Source: Planktosalinus sp963975935
GTDB taxonomy: Bacteria; Bacteroidota; Bacteroidia; Flavobacteriales; Flavobacteriaceae
Assembly (NCBI GenBank): GCA_963975935.1
Contig: CAXBIQ010000001.1
Span: 124,001-188,000 of the forward strand
DNA: 64,000 nt
Direction of reading: 5' to 3'
Of this stretch, positions 1 to 8,280 are shown piece after piece. The position numbers were made by a program, and so were the translations under genes. Every line of letters starts with the position of its first letter. Positions within the stretch are counted from its first letter, which is position 1. The notes beneath the pieces were generated by a model. It worked only from the letters and a program-made list of their open reading frames with translations, did no database searches and had not been told where the DNA came from.

Positions 1-492
1 GGATATGATATTATAAATACCCTGATTACAGATATAGACCCCGACATACAAGTTAAAAATGCCATGAACAGAATCAATGCCGCTGACAGGGAAAAAACAG
101 CAGCAGAATTTGAGGCTGAGGCAACCCGTATAAAAATAGTTGCTAAAGCCCGTGCAGAAGCTGAGAGCAAGCGCCTTCAGGGACAGGGTATTGCTGACCA
201 AAGAAGGGAGATTGCCAGGGGGCTGGAGGAAAGTGTAAATGTGCTGAACAATGTGGGTATCAACTCTCAGGAAGCTTCCGCTTTAATTGTCGTTACGCAA
301 CATTATGACACACTTCAATCGATTGGGGAAGAAACCAATACAAACCTTATCTTATTACCTAACTCACCTCAGGCGGGCAGTGATATGCTTAACAATATGG
401 TTGCTTCATTTACAGCCTCCAATATGATTGGCGAACAAATCAAAAAAGATATGGCTAAAAAAACGGTGCCACCAAAAAACAAAGAAGAGTAA
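1..492 (+). CDS. SPFH/band-7 family membrane-associated protein, C-terminal part
   Basis: The frame is open from the first base of the window and gives the last 163 residues of a protein whose start lies outside. The visible part is the tail of an SPFH (stomatin/prohibitin/flotillin/HflC) protein. It has an Ala/Glu/Arg-rich coiled coil (DREKTAAEFEAEA followed by AKARAEAESKRLQGQGIADQ), then a hydrophobic-patterned segment rich in Asn and Ser. SPFH proteins are membrane-anchored oligomers that form scaffolds around membrane proteases and lipid microdomains; the specific role cannot be told from the tail. A strong bidirectional hairpin follows the stop codon and ends the transcript. Confidence 0.85.
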   Translation, partial: GYDIINTLITDIDPDIQVKNAMNRINAADREKTAAEFEAEATRIKIVAKARAEAESKRLQGQGIADQRREIARGLEESVNVLNNVGINSQEASALIVVTQHYDTLQSIGEETNTNLILLPNSPQAGSDMLNNMVASFTASNMIGEQIKKDMAKKTVPPKNKEE

Positions 493-500
493 TTGAAAAA

Positions 501-534
501 AAAAGTCCCGCTATTAAAATAGCGGGACTTTTAA
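501..534 (+). terminator. Strong intrinsic terminator, usable in both directions
   Basis: A perfect 14-bp stem (501-514 with 519-532, core AAGTCCCGCTAT) closes on a 4-nt loop and is flanked by an A-tract on the left and T residues on the right. It ends the SPFH gene and, read on the other strand, the three-gene minus operon at 551-1487. Confidence 0.85.
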
Positions 535-550
535 ATTGTTACCTGTTAAA

Positions 551-757
551 TTAAAAGGGTAAAATCTTGCTTAAGATTTTTGCAAAAAATGCTTTTTTTA
601 CAAAAGTTTTTGCAATGCTTGCTGAAATATGTGCCGGAGAAATGGATTCTTTGAAGTAGAAATAACTTCTCTTTAATTTTTCTTTTTCAACTTCAGACTC
701 CAGTTTTAAAATTTCCAACTCAAGATTTATTTCATCAAAAGATGTGTATACTTTCAT
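551..757 (-). CDS. Small conserved protein of the YtxH/holin-like operon
   Basis: This is a 68-aa basic protein. Residues 5-35 form a charged helix (E, K and L rich) and the C-terminal third is more hydrophobic (IAKTFVKKAFFAKILSKILPF lies at the end). No enzymatic motif is seen. It begins 5 nt after the stop of the DUF1469-type gene, so it is the last gene of a YtxH - holin-like - small protein operon that recurs in flavobacteria. The function is unknown; its company suggests an envelope-associated stress role, which is inference only. Confidence 0.7.
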   Translation of the reverse strand: MKVYTSFDEINLELEILKLESEVEKEKLKRSYFYFKESISPAHISASIAKTFVKKAFFAKILSKILPF

Positions 758-762
758 AATGA

Positions 763-1110
763 TTAGTCGTTAAAAATGTTTTTTGAAGTGCTTGTAAGGA
801 TTATCCTTTCGAGTGTCTTTCTTCCAAAAATTGCTATAAGCAACATTACTAAGAGGTAGAAACCACCAACAATGAAAAAACCAATACTTGGGCTTCCTGT
901 TTCTTCACCTATTAATACCGCTACAGCAAATGAAATGAAAAATAATACCAACAAGGCAACGCCTGATAAAAGCAGGGTTCTTGTTGCTGATACCACCCCT
1001 TTCATTGACTTCTTGTAAAGGTCGAGTTTATAATACTCAATTGTACTTTTAATATACGCCTGAATATTATCATTCATTTCGTCTACATTATCTCCAATTT
1101 GTTCTAGCAC
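763..1110 (-). CDS. Holin-like (DUF1469, superfamily III) membrane protein
   Basis: This 115-aa protein has an amphipathic N-terminal helix (residues 1-35) and two membrane segments, roughly residues 45-67 and 73-97, with a short basic tail. The layout matches the phage-holin superfamily III / DUF1469 group, which despite its name is chromosomal and widespread in non-phage contexts. It sits 44 nt downstream of a YtxH gene and 5 nt upstream of a 68-aa gene. No phage genes are near, so a lysis role is unlikely. Confidence 0.75.
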   Translation of the reverse strand: MLEQIGDNVDEMNDNIQAYIKSTIEYYKLDLYKKSMKGVVSATRTLLLSGVALLVLFFISFAVAVLIGEETGSPSIGFFIVGGFYLLVMLLIAIFGRKTLERIILTSTSKNIFND

Positions 1111-1154
1111 AATATTTTGGTTTTGATAGTTATAAGGTGAGAAATTAAAAAGGC

Positions 1155-1487
1155 TTACTTCTTTTGAAGCTTTGCATTTTGCTCTCTTAAGGCTTCTAAT
1201 TTCTCTTCCAACGCTTTTAAAACATCATCTGCCTTGTAACTTGCAGAAGATAATGTGTCTTCAAGTTTATCTTCAAAACTCTGTCGGGCTGCACTTGCCT
1301 TTGTGCCTAATTTATTAGTAGTTTCTTTTAACTGTTTGGCGAGTTGTTTTTGAGCCTTTTGGGCACTTTTGCTTATATTATCTCTTGTTTTAACACCTTT
1401 ATCGGGTGCGTATAATATTCCTAATCCTGCGCCAATTGCCGCTCCAGTTAATAATGCTAATACTGTTTGTCCTGTGTTATTTGCCAT
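1155..1487 (-). CDS. YtxH domain protein
   Basis: This 110-aa protein starts with a Gly-rich hydrophobic stretch (LLTGAAIGAGLGILYAPDKG, residues 13-32), the hallmark of the YtxH family. A Lys/Ala/Glu-rich helical region follows, ending in a coiled coil. YtxH proteins are small general-stress proteins of unknown mechanism. It is the first gene of a three-gene minus-strand operon. A near-consensus -7 box (TATTATTTG, minus strand) and a perfect inverted repeat at 1548-1564 lie upstream, so it probably has its own regulated promoter. Confidence 0.85.
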   Translation of the reverse strand: MANNTGQTVLALLTGAAIGAGLGILYAPDKGVKTRDNISKSAQKAQKQLAKQLKETTNKLGTKASAARQSFEDKLEDTLSSASYKADDVLKALEEKLEALREQNAKLQKK

Positions 1488-1547
1488 AATTGTAAGTTTT
1501 AAATGTTATTAATTTAATTATAATACAATGTACAAATAATAACACGA

Positions 1548-1564
1548 GGTTATTGTTAATAACC
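1548..1564. promoter_or_regulatory. Inverted repeat upstream of the ytxH operon
   Basis: GGTTATT and AATAACC (1548-1554 and 1558-1564) form a perfect 7+7 palindrome with a 3-nt centre, adjoining a second palindrome AACCGGTT at 1561-1568. On the minus strand it lies just upstream of the -7-like element TATTATTTG, where a regulator would overlap the -33 region. The role as an operator is inferred from position. Confidence 0.4.
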
Positions 1565-1613
1565 GGTTAATAATTAAAAGGGTATTCTTAAAAAATTAAC
1601 ACTTTAAAAGTGC

Positions 1614-3293
1614 TTAATGCTGCTTGGAGCCCCAGGAGTCTCTTAGGCCCACTGTTTTATTGAAAACCAACTTTTCTGAAGAGCTGTCTGAATCGACCGC
1701 AAAATACCCAATGCGTTGAAATTGAAAAACCTCTTGTGGTTTGACAGAAGCAAGGCTTGGTTCCAAATACCCCGTGGTTATTTGAAGTGAATCTGGGTTA
1801 ATGAATTCCATAAAGTCTTTTTCTTTATCAGTATCCGGAGATTCGGTAAGAAACAGGCGATCATACACTCGTATTTCTGCAGGAACCGCATGTTGTATTG
1901 AAACCCAGTGAAGGGTGCCCTTTACTTTGCGTTGAGAGGCTTCTGTACCACTTCCACTGCGGCTTTCAGGATCGTATGTGCAAAGTATTTCGGTGATGTT
2001 TCCATCATTGTCTTTTACAACGCTTTCTCCCTGGAGAATATATGCATTTTTAAGACGTACTTCTTTTCCAAGTGTAAGTCTGAAGAATTTTCGGTTTGCT
2101 TCTTCTTTGAAATCTTCCCTTTCAATAAAAAGTTCGCGAGAAAAAGGGACTTTTCTACTTCCGGCGCTTTCATCTTCAGGGTTGTTTTCGGCGTCAAGCC
2201 ACTCCGTTTTATCTTCCGGATAATTTGTAATGGTAAGTTTAACCGGATCCAGAACAGCCATCACACGGGGTGCTACTTTATTTAGGTCCTCCCTGACGCA
2301 AAACTCAAGGTGTGAAACATCAATAAGATTGTCTCGTTTTGCGATACCAATACTGTCTGCAAAATTTCTTATGGAAGCCGGGGTATAACCTCTGCGCCTC
2401 AATCCTGAAATTGTGGGCATTCTCGGGTCATCCCATCCTGTGACGGCTCCTTCCTGCACCAACCTGAGTAATTTGCGTTTGCTCACAACGGTGTGACTAA
2501 GATTTCTACGAGCAAATTCGCGTTGTTTTGGACGTACTTTACCAGAGTCATAGATTTGTTCCAGGAACCAGTCATAAAGCTCCCTGTGAGGCAAAAATTC
2601 AAGAGTACACAAGGAGTGTGAAATTTGTTCTACATAATCGCTTTCTCCGTGTGCCCAGTCATACATGGGGTAAATTTTCCAGTCCCCTCCGGTTCTGTGG
2701 TGGTGCTTGTCCAAAACCCTGTACATAACCGGGTCGCGCATGAGCATATTGGGCGAGGCCATATTTATTTTTGCCCTGAGAACATGAGCTCCCTCACCGA
2801 CCTCACCATTCTTCATTTGCTCAAAAAGCGCAAGACTTTCTTCAATGCTTCGGTTGCGGAAAGGACTTTCCTTTCCAGGCTCTGTGGGTGTTCCCTTTTG
2901 TTGGGCAATTGTTTCGGAGTTTTGAGAATCAACATAGGCTTTGCCATTTTTAATCAACTCAACCGCCCAGTCATATAGCTGCTGAAAATAATCTGAAGCA
3001 TAACATTCTTTTGCCCAGGAAAATCCCAACCAGGAAACATCTTCTTTAATAGCATCAACAAATTCCTGTTCTTCTTTGGTGGGGTTGGTATCATCAAACC
3101 TCAGGTTGACGGGTGCATTGTATTTAAGGCCAAGGCCAAAATTCAAACAAATGGAAGTGGCATGGCCAATATGAAGATAACCGTTGGGTTCCGGGGGAAA
3201 GCGAAATCGCAATTTCTCTTTGGGAAACCCTGATCTTAAATCTTCTTCAATAATGTGCTCTATAAAATTAAGTGATTTTTCTTCTGATGCCAT
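1614..3293 (-). CDS. glnS: Glutamine--tRNA ligase
   Basis: This 559-aa class I aminoacyl-tRNA synthetase attaches Gln to tRNA-Gln. The HIGH signature is at residues 41-44 (within PPEPNGYLHIGH), the KMSKS-equivalent loop is VSKRK near residue 270, and the C-terminal half has the beta-barrel anticodon-binding domain (VKGTLHW in the middle). The length is close to the 554 residues of the E. coli enzyme. It stands alone, with 126 nt to the ytxH operon downstream and a divergent folB upstream. Its presence means Gln-tRNA can be made directly. Confidence 0.97.
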   Translation of the reverse strand: MASEEKSLNFIEHIIEEDLRSGFPKEKLRFRFPPEPNGYLHIGHATSICLNFGLGLKYNAPVNLRFDDTNPTKEEQEFVDAIKEDVSWLGFSWAKECYASDYFQQLYDWAVELIKNGKAYVDSQNSETIAQQKGTPTEPGKESPFRNRSIEESLALFEQMKNGEVGEGAHVLRAKINMASPNMLMRDPVMYRVLDKHHHRTGGDWKIYPMYDWAHGESDYVEQISHSLCTLEFLPHRELYDWFLEQIYDSGKVRPKQREFARRNLSHTVVSKRKLLRLVQEGAVTGWDDPRMPTISGLRRRGYTPASIRNFADSIGIAKRDNLIDVSHLEFCVREDLNKVAPRVMAVLDPVKLTITNYPEDKTEWLDAENNPEDESAGSRKVPFSRELFIEREDFKEEANRKFFRLTLGKEVRLKNAYILQGESVVKDNDGNITEILCTYDPESRSGSGTEASQRKVKGTLHWVSIQHAVPAEIRVYDRLFLTESPDTDKEKDFMEFINPDSLQITTGYLEPSLASVKPQEVFQFQRIGYFAVDSDSSSEKLVFNKTVGLRDSWGSKQH

Positions 3294-3374
3294 AGTTGTA
3301 ATTTGATTGACAAAGGTATTAAAATTATGTTTTGATGATACCGCTTAAAGGGTTCAAGTTGTGAGTTATATTTA

Positions 3375-3382
3375 TATCTTTG
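3375..3382 (+). promoter_or_regulatory. -7 box of the folB promoter
   Basis: TATCTTTG matches the flavobacterial -7 consensus TAnnTTTG and lies 59 nt upstream of the folB start. The nearest TTG upstream (3359-3361) is only 13 nt away, shorter than the usual spacing, so the -33 element is weak. Confidence 0.5.
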
Positions 3383-3441
3383 TTTTGAAAAACCATTCCT
3401 TATGATGGAAAAAATCCAGAAAAAGGTTGTGATATTATGTT

Positions 3442-3798
3442 ATGGGTGTAATTCATTTAAAAAAAATTAAAATTTATGCATATCACGGGTGCCTGATTGA
3501 GGAAGGCAAAATCGGATCTGATTATCTTGTTGATTTAAAGGTGAAAGCAAGTCTTGCTGAAGCCTCCAAAACCGATGAGTTGCGTGATACTGTTGATTAT
3601 GTACACTTAAACAGGATTGTCAAGGAAGAAATGGGTGTGAGATCTAAACTTCTGGAGCACGTGGGAAAACGCATCATAAACAGAATATTTGAAGAGTTAA
3701 TCCTTGTTAATGAAATAAAGGTGAGTGTCTCAAAAGTAAACCCTCCCATAGGTGGAAATGTAGCCGAAGTTGTTGTTACCATGAGTTCAAAGCGGTAA
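3442..3798 (+). CDS. folB: Dihydroneopterin aldolase
   Basis: This 118-aa protein of the FolB fold converts 7,8-dihydroneopterin to 6-hydroxymethyl-dihydropterin in folate synthesis. The start IHLKKIKIYAYHGCLIEEG and the internal DTVDYVHLNRIV segment are typical, including the conserved Tyr/His of the pterin site and the Glu near residue 21-22. The length is normal (about 120). It is transcribed away from glnS, with tRNA-Cys next. Confidence 0.92.
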   Translation: MGVIHLKKIKIYAYHGCLIEEGKIGSDYLVDLKVKASLAEASKTDELRDTVDYVHLNRIVKEEMGVRSKLLEHVGKRIINRIFEELILVNEIKVSVSKVNPPIGGNVAEVVVTMSSKR

Positions 3799-3835
3799 TT
3801 TCTCAAATAAGATAGTAATTAAGAACAAATTTTTT

Positions 3836-3843
3836 TACATTTG
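3836..3843 (+). promoter_or_regulatory. -7 box of the tRNA-Cys promoter
   Basis: TACATTTG fits TAnnTTTG exactly and ends 12 nt before the tRNA, the right distance for transcription to begin at or just before the mature 5' end. No clear TTG is seen at the -33 position. Confidence 0.6.
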
Positions 3844-3855
3844 CAGCCTTATTAA

Positions 3856-3926
3856 GGCATCGTGGCCGAGTGGCTAGGCAGAGGTCTGCAAAACCTTCTA
3901 CAGCGGTTCGAATCCGCTCGATGCCT
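3856..3926 (+). tRNA. tRNA-Cys (anticodon GCA)
   Basis: A 71-nt cloverleaf with a perfect 7-bp acceptor stem (GGCATCG / CGATGCC), anticodon GCA in the loop CTGCAAA, T-loop GGTTCGAATCC, and discriminator U73, which is the main CysRS identity base. CCA is not encoded. A terminator hairpin follows 8 nt later. Confidence 0.95.
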
Positions 3927-3934
3927 CAACTAAA

Positions 3935-3964
3935 AATCCTCATCAAGTGATGGGGATTTTTTTT
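3935..3964 (+). terminator. Intrinsic terminator after tRNA-Cys
   Basis: A 10-bp stem (AATCCTCATC with GATGGGGATT, one G-T pair) on a 4-nt loop is followed by eight T. It overlaps the stop codon end of the convergent LysE gene. Confidence 0.8.
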
Positions 3965-4649
3965 ATATTGTGGGGATTCTTCTCTCTATTTGATCTTCAA
4001 TGGTATCATTGATCTGGTTCGGGAAAACGCCTTTTACCAAAAGCACAGCACCAGAAAAAATAATAACAATGCTTATGACGCGCTTTACCTGATATATGCG
4101 ATATGGGGTGAGTTTTTTGTTTAGTTTTTTTGCGGCTAAAATTTTAAAAACATCTATCACTAAATAAGTCACTAAAATTGCCCCGAAAAAAAACATTATT
4201 CGCGAAGTGTCCATATCAAGCTGTGGTCCAAAAACAATGATAAGGCCCAGCCAAAAACCCAGTACGCCTATATTTATAAAATTCAACAAAAACCCTTTAA
4301 TGAAAAGTTCTATGTAGTTGTTCTTTTTTATAGTAATGACAGTAGGATCACTATTATTGCGGTAACTCTTTTTGTTTTTCACCAGTGAAATGATCCCGTA
4401 AGAAAGTAGCAGGGCGCCGCCAAATATGAATAAAGCCGGATCGTCTTTTATTTTTTCAAGTAGCTGATTTGTACTAAAATAAGCGATGAAGATAAAAACA
4501 ATATCAGCAAGCACAACACCTAAGTCGAGTGCCAGCGCTGCCCTGAATCCTTTTATTGCACTCGTTTCCAATAGTACAAAAAAAACAGGGCCTATTAAAA
4601 AAGCCAAGAAAAAGCCAAGCGGAATTGCGGCAATTAAATCTTCAACCAT
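3963..4649 (-). CDS. LysE-family exporter
   Basis: This 228-aa inner-membrane protein has about six hydrophobic segments. The N-terminus AIPLGFFLAFLIGPVFFVLLE carries the Gly-Pro turn typical of the LysE/RhtB superfamily, which exports amino acids and related metabolites. A basic loop (residues 90-105, KNKKSYRNN) separates the halves. The substrate cannot be told. The gene is single, convergent with tRNA-Cys and 56 nt downstream of rnr, so it may be co-transcribed with rnr. Confidence 0.85.
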   Translation of the reverse strand: MVEDLIAAIPLGFFLAFLIGPVFFVLLETSAIKGFRAALALDLGVVLADIVFIFIAYFSTNQLLEKIKDDPALFIFGGALLLSYGIISLVKNKKSYRNNSDPTVITIKKNNYIELFIKGFLLNFINIGVLGFWLGLIIVFGPQLDMDTSRIMFFFGAILVTYLVIDVFKILAAKKLNKKLTPYRIYQVKRVISIVIIFSGAVLLVKGVFPNQINDTIEDQIERRIPTI

Positions 4650-4705
4650 GAAACCCTTTTCAGTTACACAAATTTAGGAATTATAGATGAAACACCACAA
4701 GGATT

Positions 4706-6907
4706 CTAATTTTCTACTGCTTCACGGCTTCCAATCAATTTGAAATCAAGTTGTTTTTTTACGAGATCAGCTTGTTTTACCTGGACATAAACTTCATCCC
4801 CCAGCTGATAAACTTTTTTTGTTTTAGAGCCTATCACTGCATATTCGTCACGATCAAAGGTGTAGTGATCATCTCTTAATTCGCGTAAGCTCACCATTCC
4901 TTCACATTTGTTTTTTATGATTTCAACATAAATTCCCCACTCTGTAACACCCGATATAACGCCCAGGAATTTCTCATCCTTATGGTCAACCATGTATTTT
5001 ACCTGCATATATTTAATGCTGTCGCGTTCTGCATTGGATGACAAACTTTCCATTTCGCTGGAGTGACGGCATTTTTCTTCATATACTTCTTCTTTTTGAG
5101 AGGGTTTTCCGTCAAGGTACATTTGTAAAAGACGGTGTACCATCACATCTGGATACCGTCGTATGGGAGAAGTAAAATGTGTATAATAATCAAATGCTAA
5201 CCCATAATGTCCAATGTTATGTGTGGTATATTCGGCTTTACTCATCGTTCTGATGGCAAGGGTATCAATCATGTTTTGTTCTTTTTTTCCCTTTACATCC
5301 ACCAATAGTTTATTTAAAGATGCATTTGTTGACTTTCTGTCTTTTGTATTCAGTTTGTATCCAAATTTCTTTATGATATCTCCTAGTGCTGCTAATTTCT
5401 CATCGTTGGGTTCATCGTGAACACGGTATACAAATGTTTTTTTAGGGGTTTGCTTCCCTATGAATTCGGCTACTTTTTTATTTGCTAGCAGCATAAATTC
5501 TTCAATGAGGTGGTTTGCTTCTTTGCTTTCCTTAAAATAAACACCTTCAGGATTGTTATCGTCATCCAAAATAAACTTCACCTCTACCTTATCAAAAGAT
5601 ATCGCACCGTTTTGCATACGTTTACGGCGCATGGTTTTGGCAAGCTTGTTCATTATTTTGATGGCCTCAACAATATTCTCTTTTACGTGATAGCTTTCAC
5701 CGGTAAGCGAAATTGAATTTGGTATTTCACCTTTACCGGTTTCTATAATTTGCTGTGCTTCTTCATATGCAAACCGGGCATCACTGTAAGTTACTGTTCT
5801 TCCAAACCATTGTTTACGAATTTCAGCTTTTTCATTAATTTCAAATACAGCTGAAAAAGTAAATTTTTCTTCTTGCGGTCTTAAAGAACAGGCGAAATTA
5901 GAGAGTACTTCTGGAAGCATAGGTACTACCCTGTCAACCAAATAAACTGAAGTTGCACGTTCAAAAGCTTCATCGTCGAGGATTGTATCGGGCTGTAAGT
6001 AATGAGAAACATCTGCAATGTGTATTCCTATTTCATAATTTCCGTTTTCCAAAACTTCAAAGCTTAAGGCATCATCAAAGTCTTTTGCATCTGCAGGGTC
6101 TATGGTAAATGTAAGAGTATCTCGCATATCCCGTCGTTTTTTAACTTCTTCGGGATTTATTTTTGTATCTATCTTTTCTGCAAATTCCTCAACACCCGGT
6201 GGAAATTCATATGGCAAACCATATTGCGCTAAAATGGAGTGTATTTCAGTATTGTGCTCTCCGGGTTTTCCTAATACTTTAATTATAGTTCCAAATGGGG
6301 AATCAGCTTTTTCAGGCCATTCATCCATTCTTACTAAAACTTTATCGCCTTGTTGAGCGTCTCCTATTTTATCTTTGGAAATAAATATATCAGTATACAT
6401 TTTCCCATCTGAAGTGGAGACAAACGCAAAGTTTTTCTGGATATCAATGACACCCACAAATTCAGTTTTATTGCGTTCTATTATATTTGTGATTTCTCCT
6501 TCAAGTTTTGATTGTTTTCTTCTTTTGAAAATATAAACTTCTACCTGGTCACCGTGTAGTGCTTTGTTAAGGTTTTTATTGGTTACAAATACATCATCTT
6601 CAAGTCCTTCCACAATTACGTAGCCTTGCCCTCTGGATGTCATATCCAGTTTTCCGGTGTGATATTGATTCCCTTTTTTAATGCGGTATTTTCCCCTTTC
6701 GGTTTCTTCAATTTCTCCTTTTCCCTGGAGATCTTTAAGTTTTTTTATAATCTGATTTCTACTACTGGCATCATCAACTCCCAGTTTTGCTCCTATTTGC
6801 TTATAATTAAACGTTTTTGAGGAATCTAATAAGAGGATTTTTAAAATACTTTCTGAGAGATTGGGAATCTTATTGTTAGGTTTTTTTCTTTTTTTGTTTG
6901 CAGACAT
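4706..6907 (-). CDS. rnr: Ribonuclease R
   Basis: This 733-aa 3'-5' exoribonuclease of the RNB family degrades structured RNA. Domains in order are an N-terminal winged helix (residues about 15-80), cold-shock OB folds (about 80-230), the RNB catalytic domain with the acidic signature DPADAKDFDDALS near residue 275 and the HFTSPIRRYPD motif near residue 590, and a C-terminal S1 domain (about 640-725). The start is preceded by a Lys-rich leader typical of the family. The length is that of a full RNase R. Confidence 0.96.
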   Translation of the reverse strand: MSANKKRKKPNNKIPNLSESILKILLLDSSKTFNYKQIGAKLGVDDASSRNQIIKKLKDLQGKGEIEETERGKYRIKKGNQYHTGKLDMTSRGQGYVIVEGLEDDVFVTNKNLNKALHGDQVEVYIFKRRKQSKLEGEITNIIERNKTEFVGVIDIQKNFAFVSTSDGKMYTDIFISKDKIGDAQQGDKVLVRMDEWPEKADSPFGTIIKVLGKPGEHNTEIHSILAQYGLPYEFPPGVEEFAEKIDTKINPEEVKKRRDMRDTLTFTIDPADAKDFDDALSFEVLENGNYEIGIHIADVSHYLQPDTILDDEAFERATSVYLVDRVVPMLPEVLSNFACSLRPQEEKFTFSAVFEINEKAEIRKQWFGRTVTYSDARFAYEEAQQIIETGKGEIPNSISLTGESYHVKENIVEAIKIMNKLAKTMRRKRMQNGAISFDKVEVKFILDDDNNPEGVYFKESKEANHLIEEFMLLANKKVAEFIGKQTPKKTFVYRVHDEPNDEKLAALGDIIKKFGYKLNTKDRKSTNASLNKLLVDVKGKKEQNMIDTLAIRTMSKAEYTTHNIGHYGLAFDYYTHFTSPIRRYPDVMVHRLLQMYLDGKPSQKEEVYEEKCRHSSEMESLSSNAERDSIKYMQVKYMVDHKDEKFLGVISGVTEWGIYVEIIKNKCEGMVSLRELRDDHYTFDRDEYAVIGSKTKKVYQLGDEVYVQVKQADLVKKQLDFKLIGSREAVEN

Positions 6908-7053
6908 GCAATGTGTTTTTTATAGATGTTAAAATTACGTCATAATTATCAAAGTTCTTAGTTTTCAATATAAAGATTTTTTAACTTAGTGAGATAAGAT
7001 TTAACGCAACTTTCTAATAATAAGTTTTATCTTGTTTCATATCTAAATTAAAG

Positions 7054-7293
7054 ATGAAAAATTTTGTGGTGGCGGCTATTTTTACTTACGCTCATGAGTT
7101 TGCTGTTTTAAGGCTTATTCTGGAGCAACGCGGTATTTCCCATTTTTTTCAAAATGAGACCATGTTAAGTGTTCTTCCCTTTCATTCACATGCCCTGGGT
7201 GGTATAAGATTAATGGTCCACCCCAGCGATATTGAAGAAGTCAATCAAATCATCGACGATTTACAACACAATAAAGATCTCCACATCGTTTAG
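7054..7293 (+). CDS. DUF2007 putative signal-transducing protein
   Basis: This 79-aa protein has the DUF2007 pattern: a short beta strand then AHEFAVLRLILEQRGI, a Phe-rich strand, GGIRLMVHPSDIEEVNQII and a short tail. The family is annotated as putative signal transduction because of its ACT/PII-like fold, with no known ligand. It is divergent from rnr and followed by a long AT-rich gap. Confidence 0.8.
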   Translation: MKNFVVAAIFTYAHEFAVLRLILEQRGISHFFQNETMLSVLPFHSHALGGIRLMVHPSDIEEVNQIIDDLQHNKDLHIV

Positions 7294-7764
7294 TTTTATC
7301 AACAATTATAATATCATATTTATTTTTATTTTAAATTTTAAAAAAGAAAATGATGTTTATTATAGCTTGTTAATTTGTAGCATAACTTTTTTTAAAATTT
7401 GTTTGTTTTTTATTTGTAAGCATTTTTAAACCCTTTATCAACATAATATATTTACCAAACGCATTGAAAATATGAATAGTAATCTATTTAGTTAACAGTT
7501 GTCAACAACATTAATGAAGGGGATATATTTAATATTTAATTTTAAAGAAGTAGTTGAAATCTACTCAAATGATGGGAATATCTTTACTAAAAAAAGTGGA
7601 TTATTATTTTGGTTGAACCAAAAAAAAGAACATATGGAAATTTAAATTTTAAGGAGCAACAATATTTTTTCTTTTTCAATCTACAATTATAAACAATTCG
7701 TATCAATTAATAATTATCTAAATATTAAGCAATTGTAAATAGAAATTAACAATCGGTTTTATAC
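7294..7764. other. AT-rich intergenic stretch with one weak small frame
   Basis: This is the longest gap in the first 55 kb and is extremely AT-rich. The only notable frame is 7514-7645 (+), 43 codons from ATG to TAA, encoding a peptide with FNFKEVVEIYSNDG and GLLFWLNQKKEHMEI. It has no clear ribosome-binding context and no recognised family, so it could be a gene remnant or chance. No tRNA, strong hairpin or repeat was found. Confidence 0.4.
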
Positions 7765-7793
7765 TTGTTAATAAGGCAGGTTTTGTATTTTTG
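7765..7793 (+). promoter_or_regulatory. Promoter of the rpiB-CDF operon
   Basis: TTG (7765-7767), an 18-nt spacer and TATTTTTG (7786-7793) match the flavobacterial sigma-A promoter consensus in both boxes and spacing. The rpiB start codon is 48 nt downstream. Confidence 0.75.
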
Positions 7794-7840
7794 TGTTTAG
7801 AGTTACTAACTAATAAAATATCGCTTTTGCGAAAAATATC

Positions 7841-8272
7841 ATGAAAATAGCCATAGGAAATGATCACGCCGGGACTGAATACAAATTTGCAATTATTAAT
7901 CTTTTAAAAGAACGTGGTATTGAAGTAATCAATCACGGTACCGATTCAGAAGACAGTGTGGATTATCCTGATTTTATCCATCCGGTTGCTTCAGATGTTG
8001 AAAAGGGTTCGGTTGATTTTGGTATTATTATCTGCGGTAGTGGAAACGGAGCATCCATGGCAGCAAATAAACATCAGAAGGTAAGATCTGCCCTTTGCTG
8101 GACCAAGGAAATAACAGCACTTGCAAGACAACATAATAACGCAAATATTTTAGGCCTTCCCGCTCGCTTTATATCAAAACCTCAGGCCCTTGAAATGGTT
8201 AAAACATTTTTGGACACCGAATTTGAAGGAGGCAGGCACCAGGGACGCATTGATAAAATACCCTGTAAATAA
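7841..8272 (+). CDS. rpiB: Ribose-5-phosphate isomerase B
   Basis: This 143-aa LacA/RpiB-type sugar-phosphate isomerase interconverts ribose 5-phosphate and ribulose 5-phosphate. It shows the phosphate-binding start MKIAIGNDHAG, the conserved HGTDSEDSVDYPDF segment and the catalytic Cys65 in GIIICGSGNG. The length is usual for RpiB. It is the first gene of a two-gene operon, 8 nt before a CDF transporter, and has a well-formed promoter. Confidence 0.95.
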   Translation: MKIAIGNDHAGTEYKFAIINLLKERGIEVINHGTDSEDSVDYPDFIHPVASDVEKGSVDFGIIICGSGNGASMAANKHQKVRSALCWTKEITALARQHNNANILGLPARFISKPQALEMVKTFLDTEFEGGRHQGRIDKIPCK

Positions 8273-8280
8273 TATCCCTT

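Noticed and set aside
763..1110. Holin-like gene as a prophage trace
   Set aside because: No other phage gene is near; the family is common in chromosomal stress operons.
7232..7429. 65-codon frame overlapping the DUF2007 gene
   Set aside because: It is an Ile/Phe/Asn-rich reading of AT-rich DNA with no start signal.
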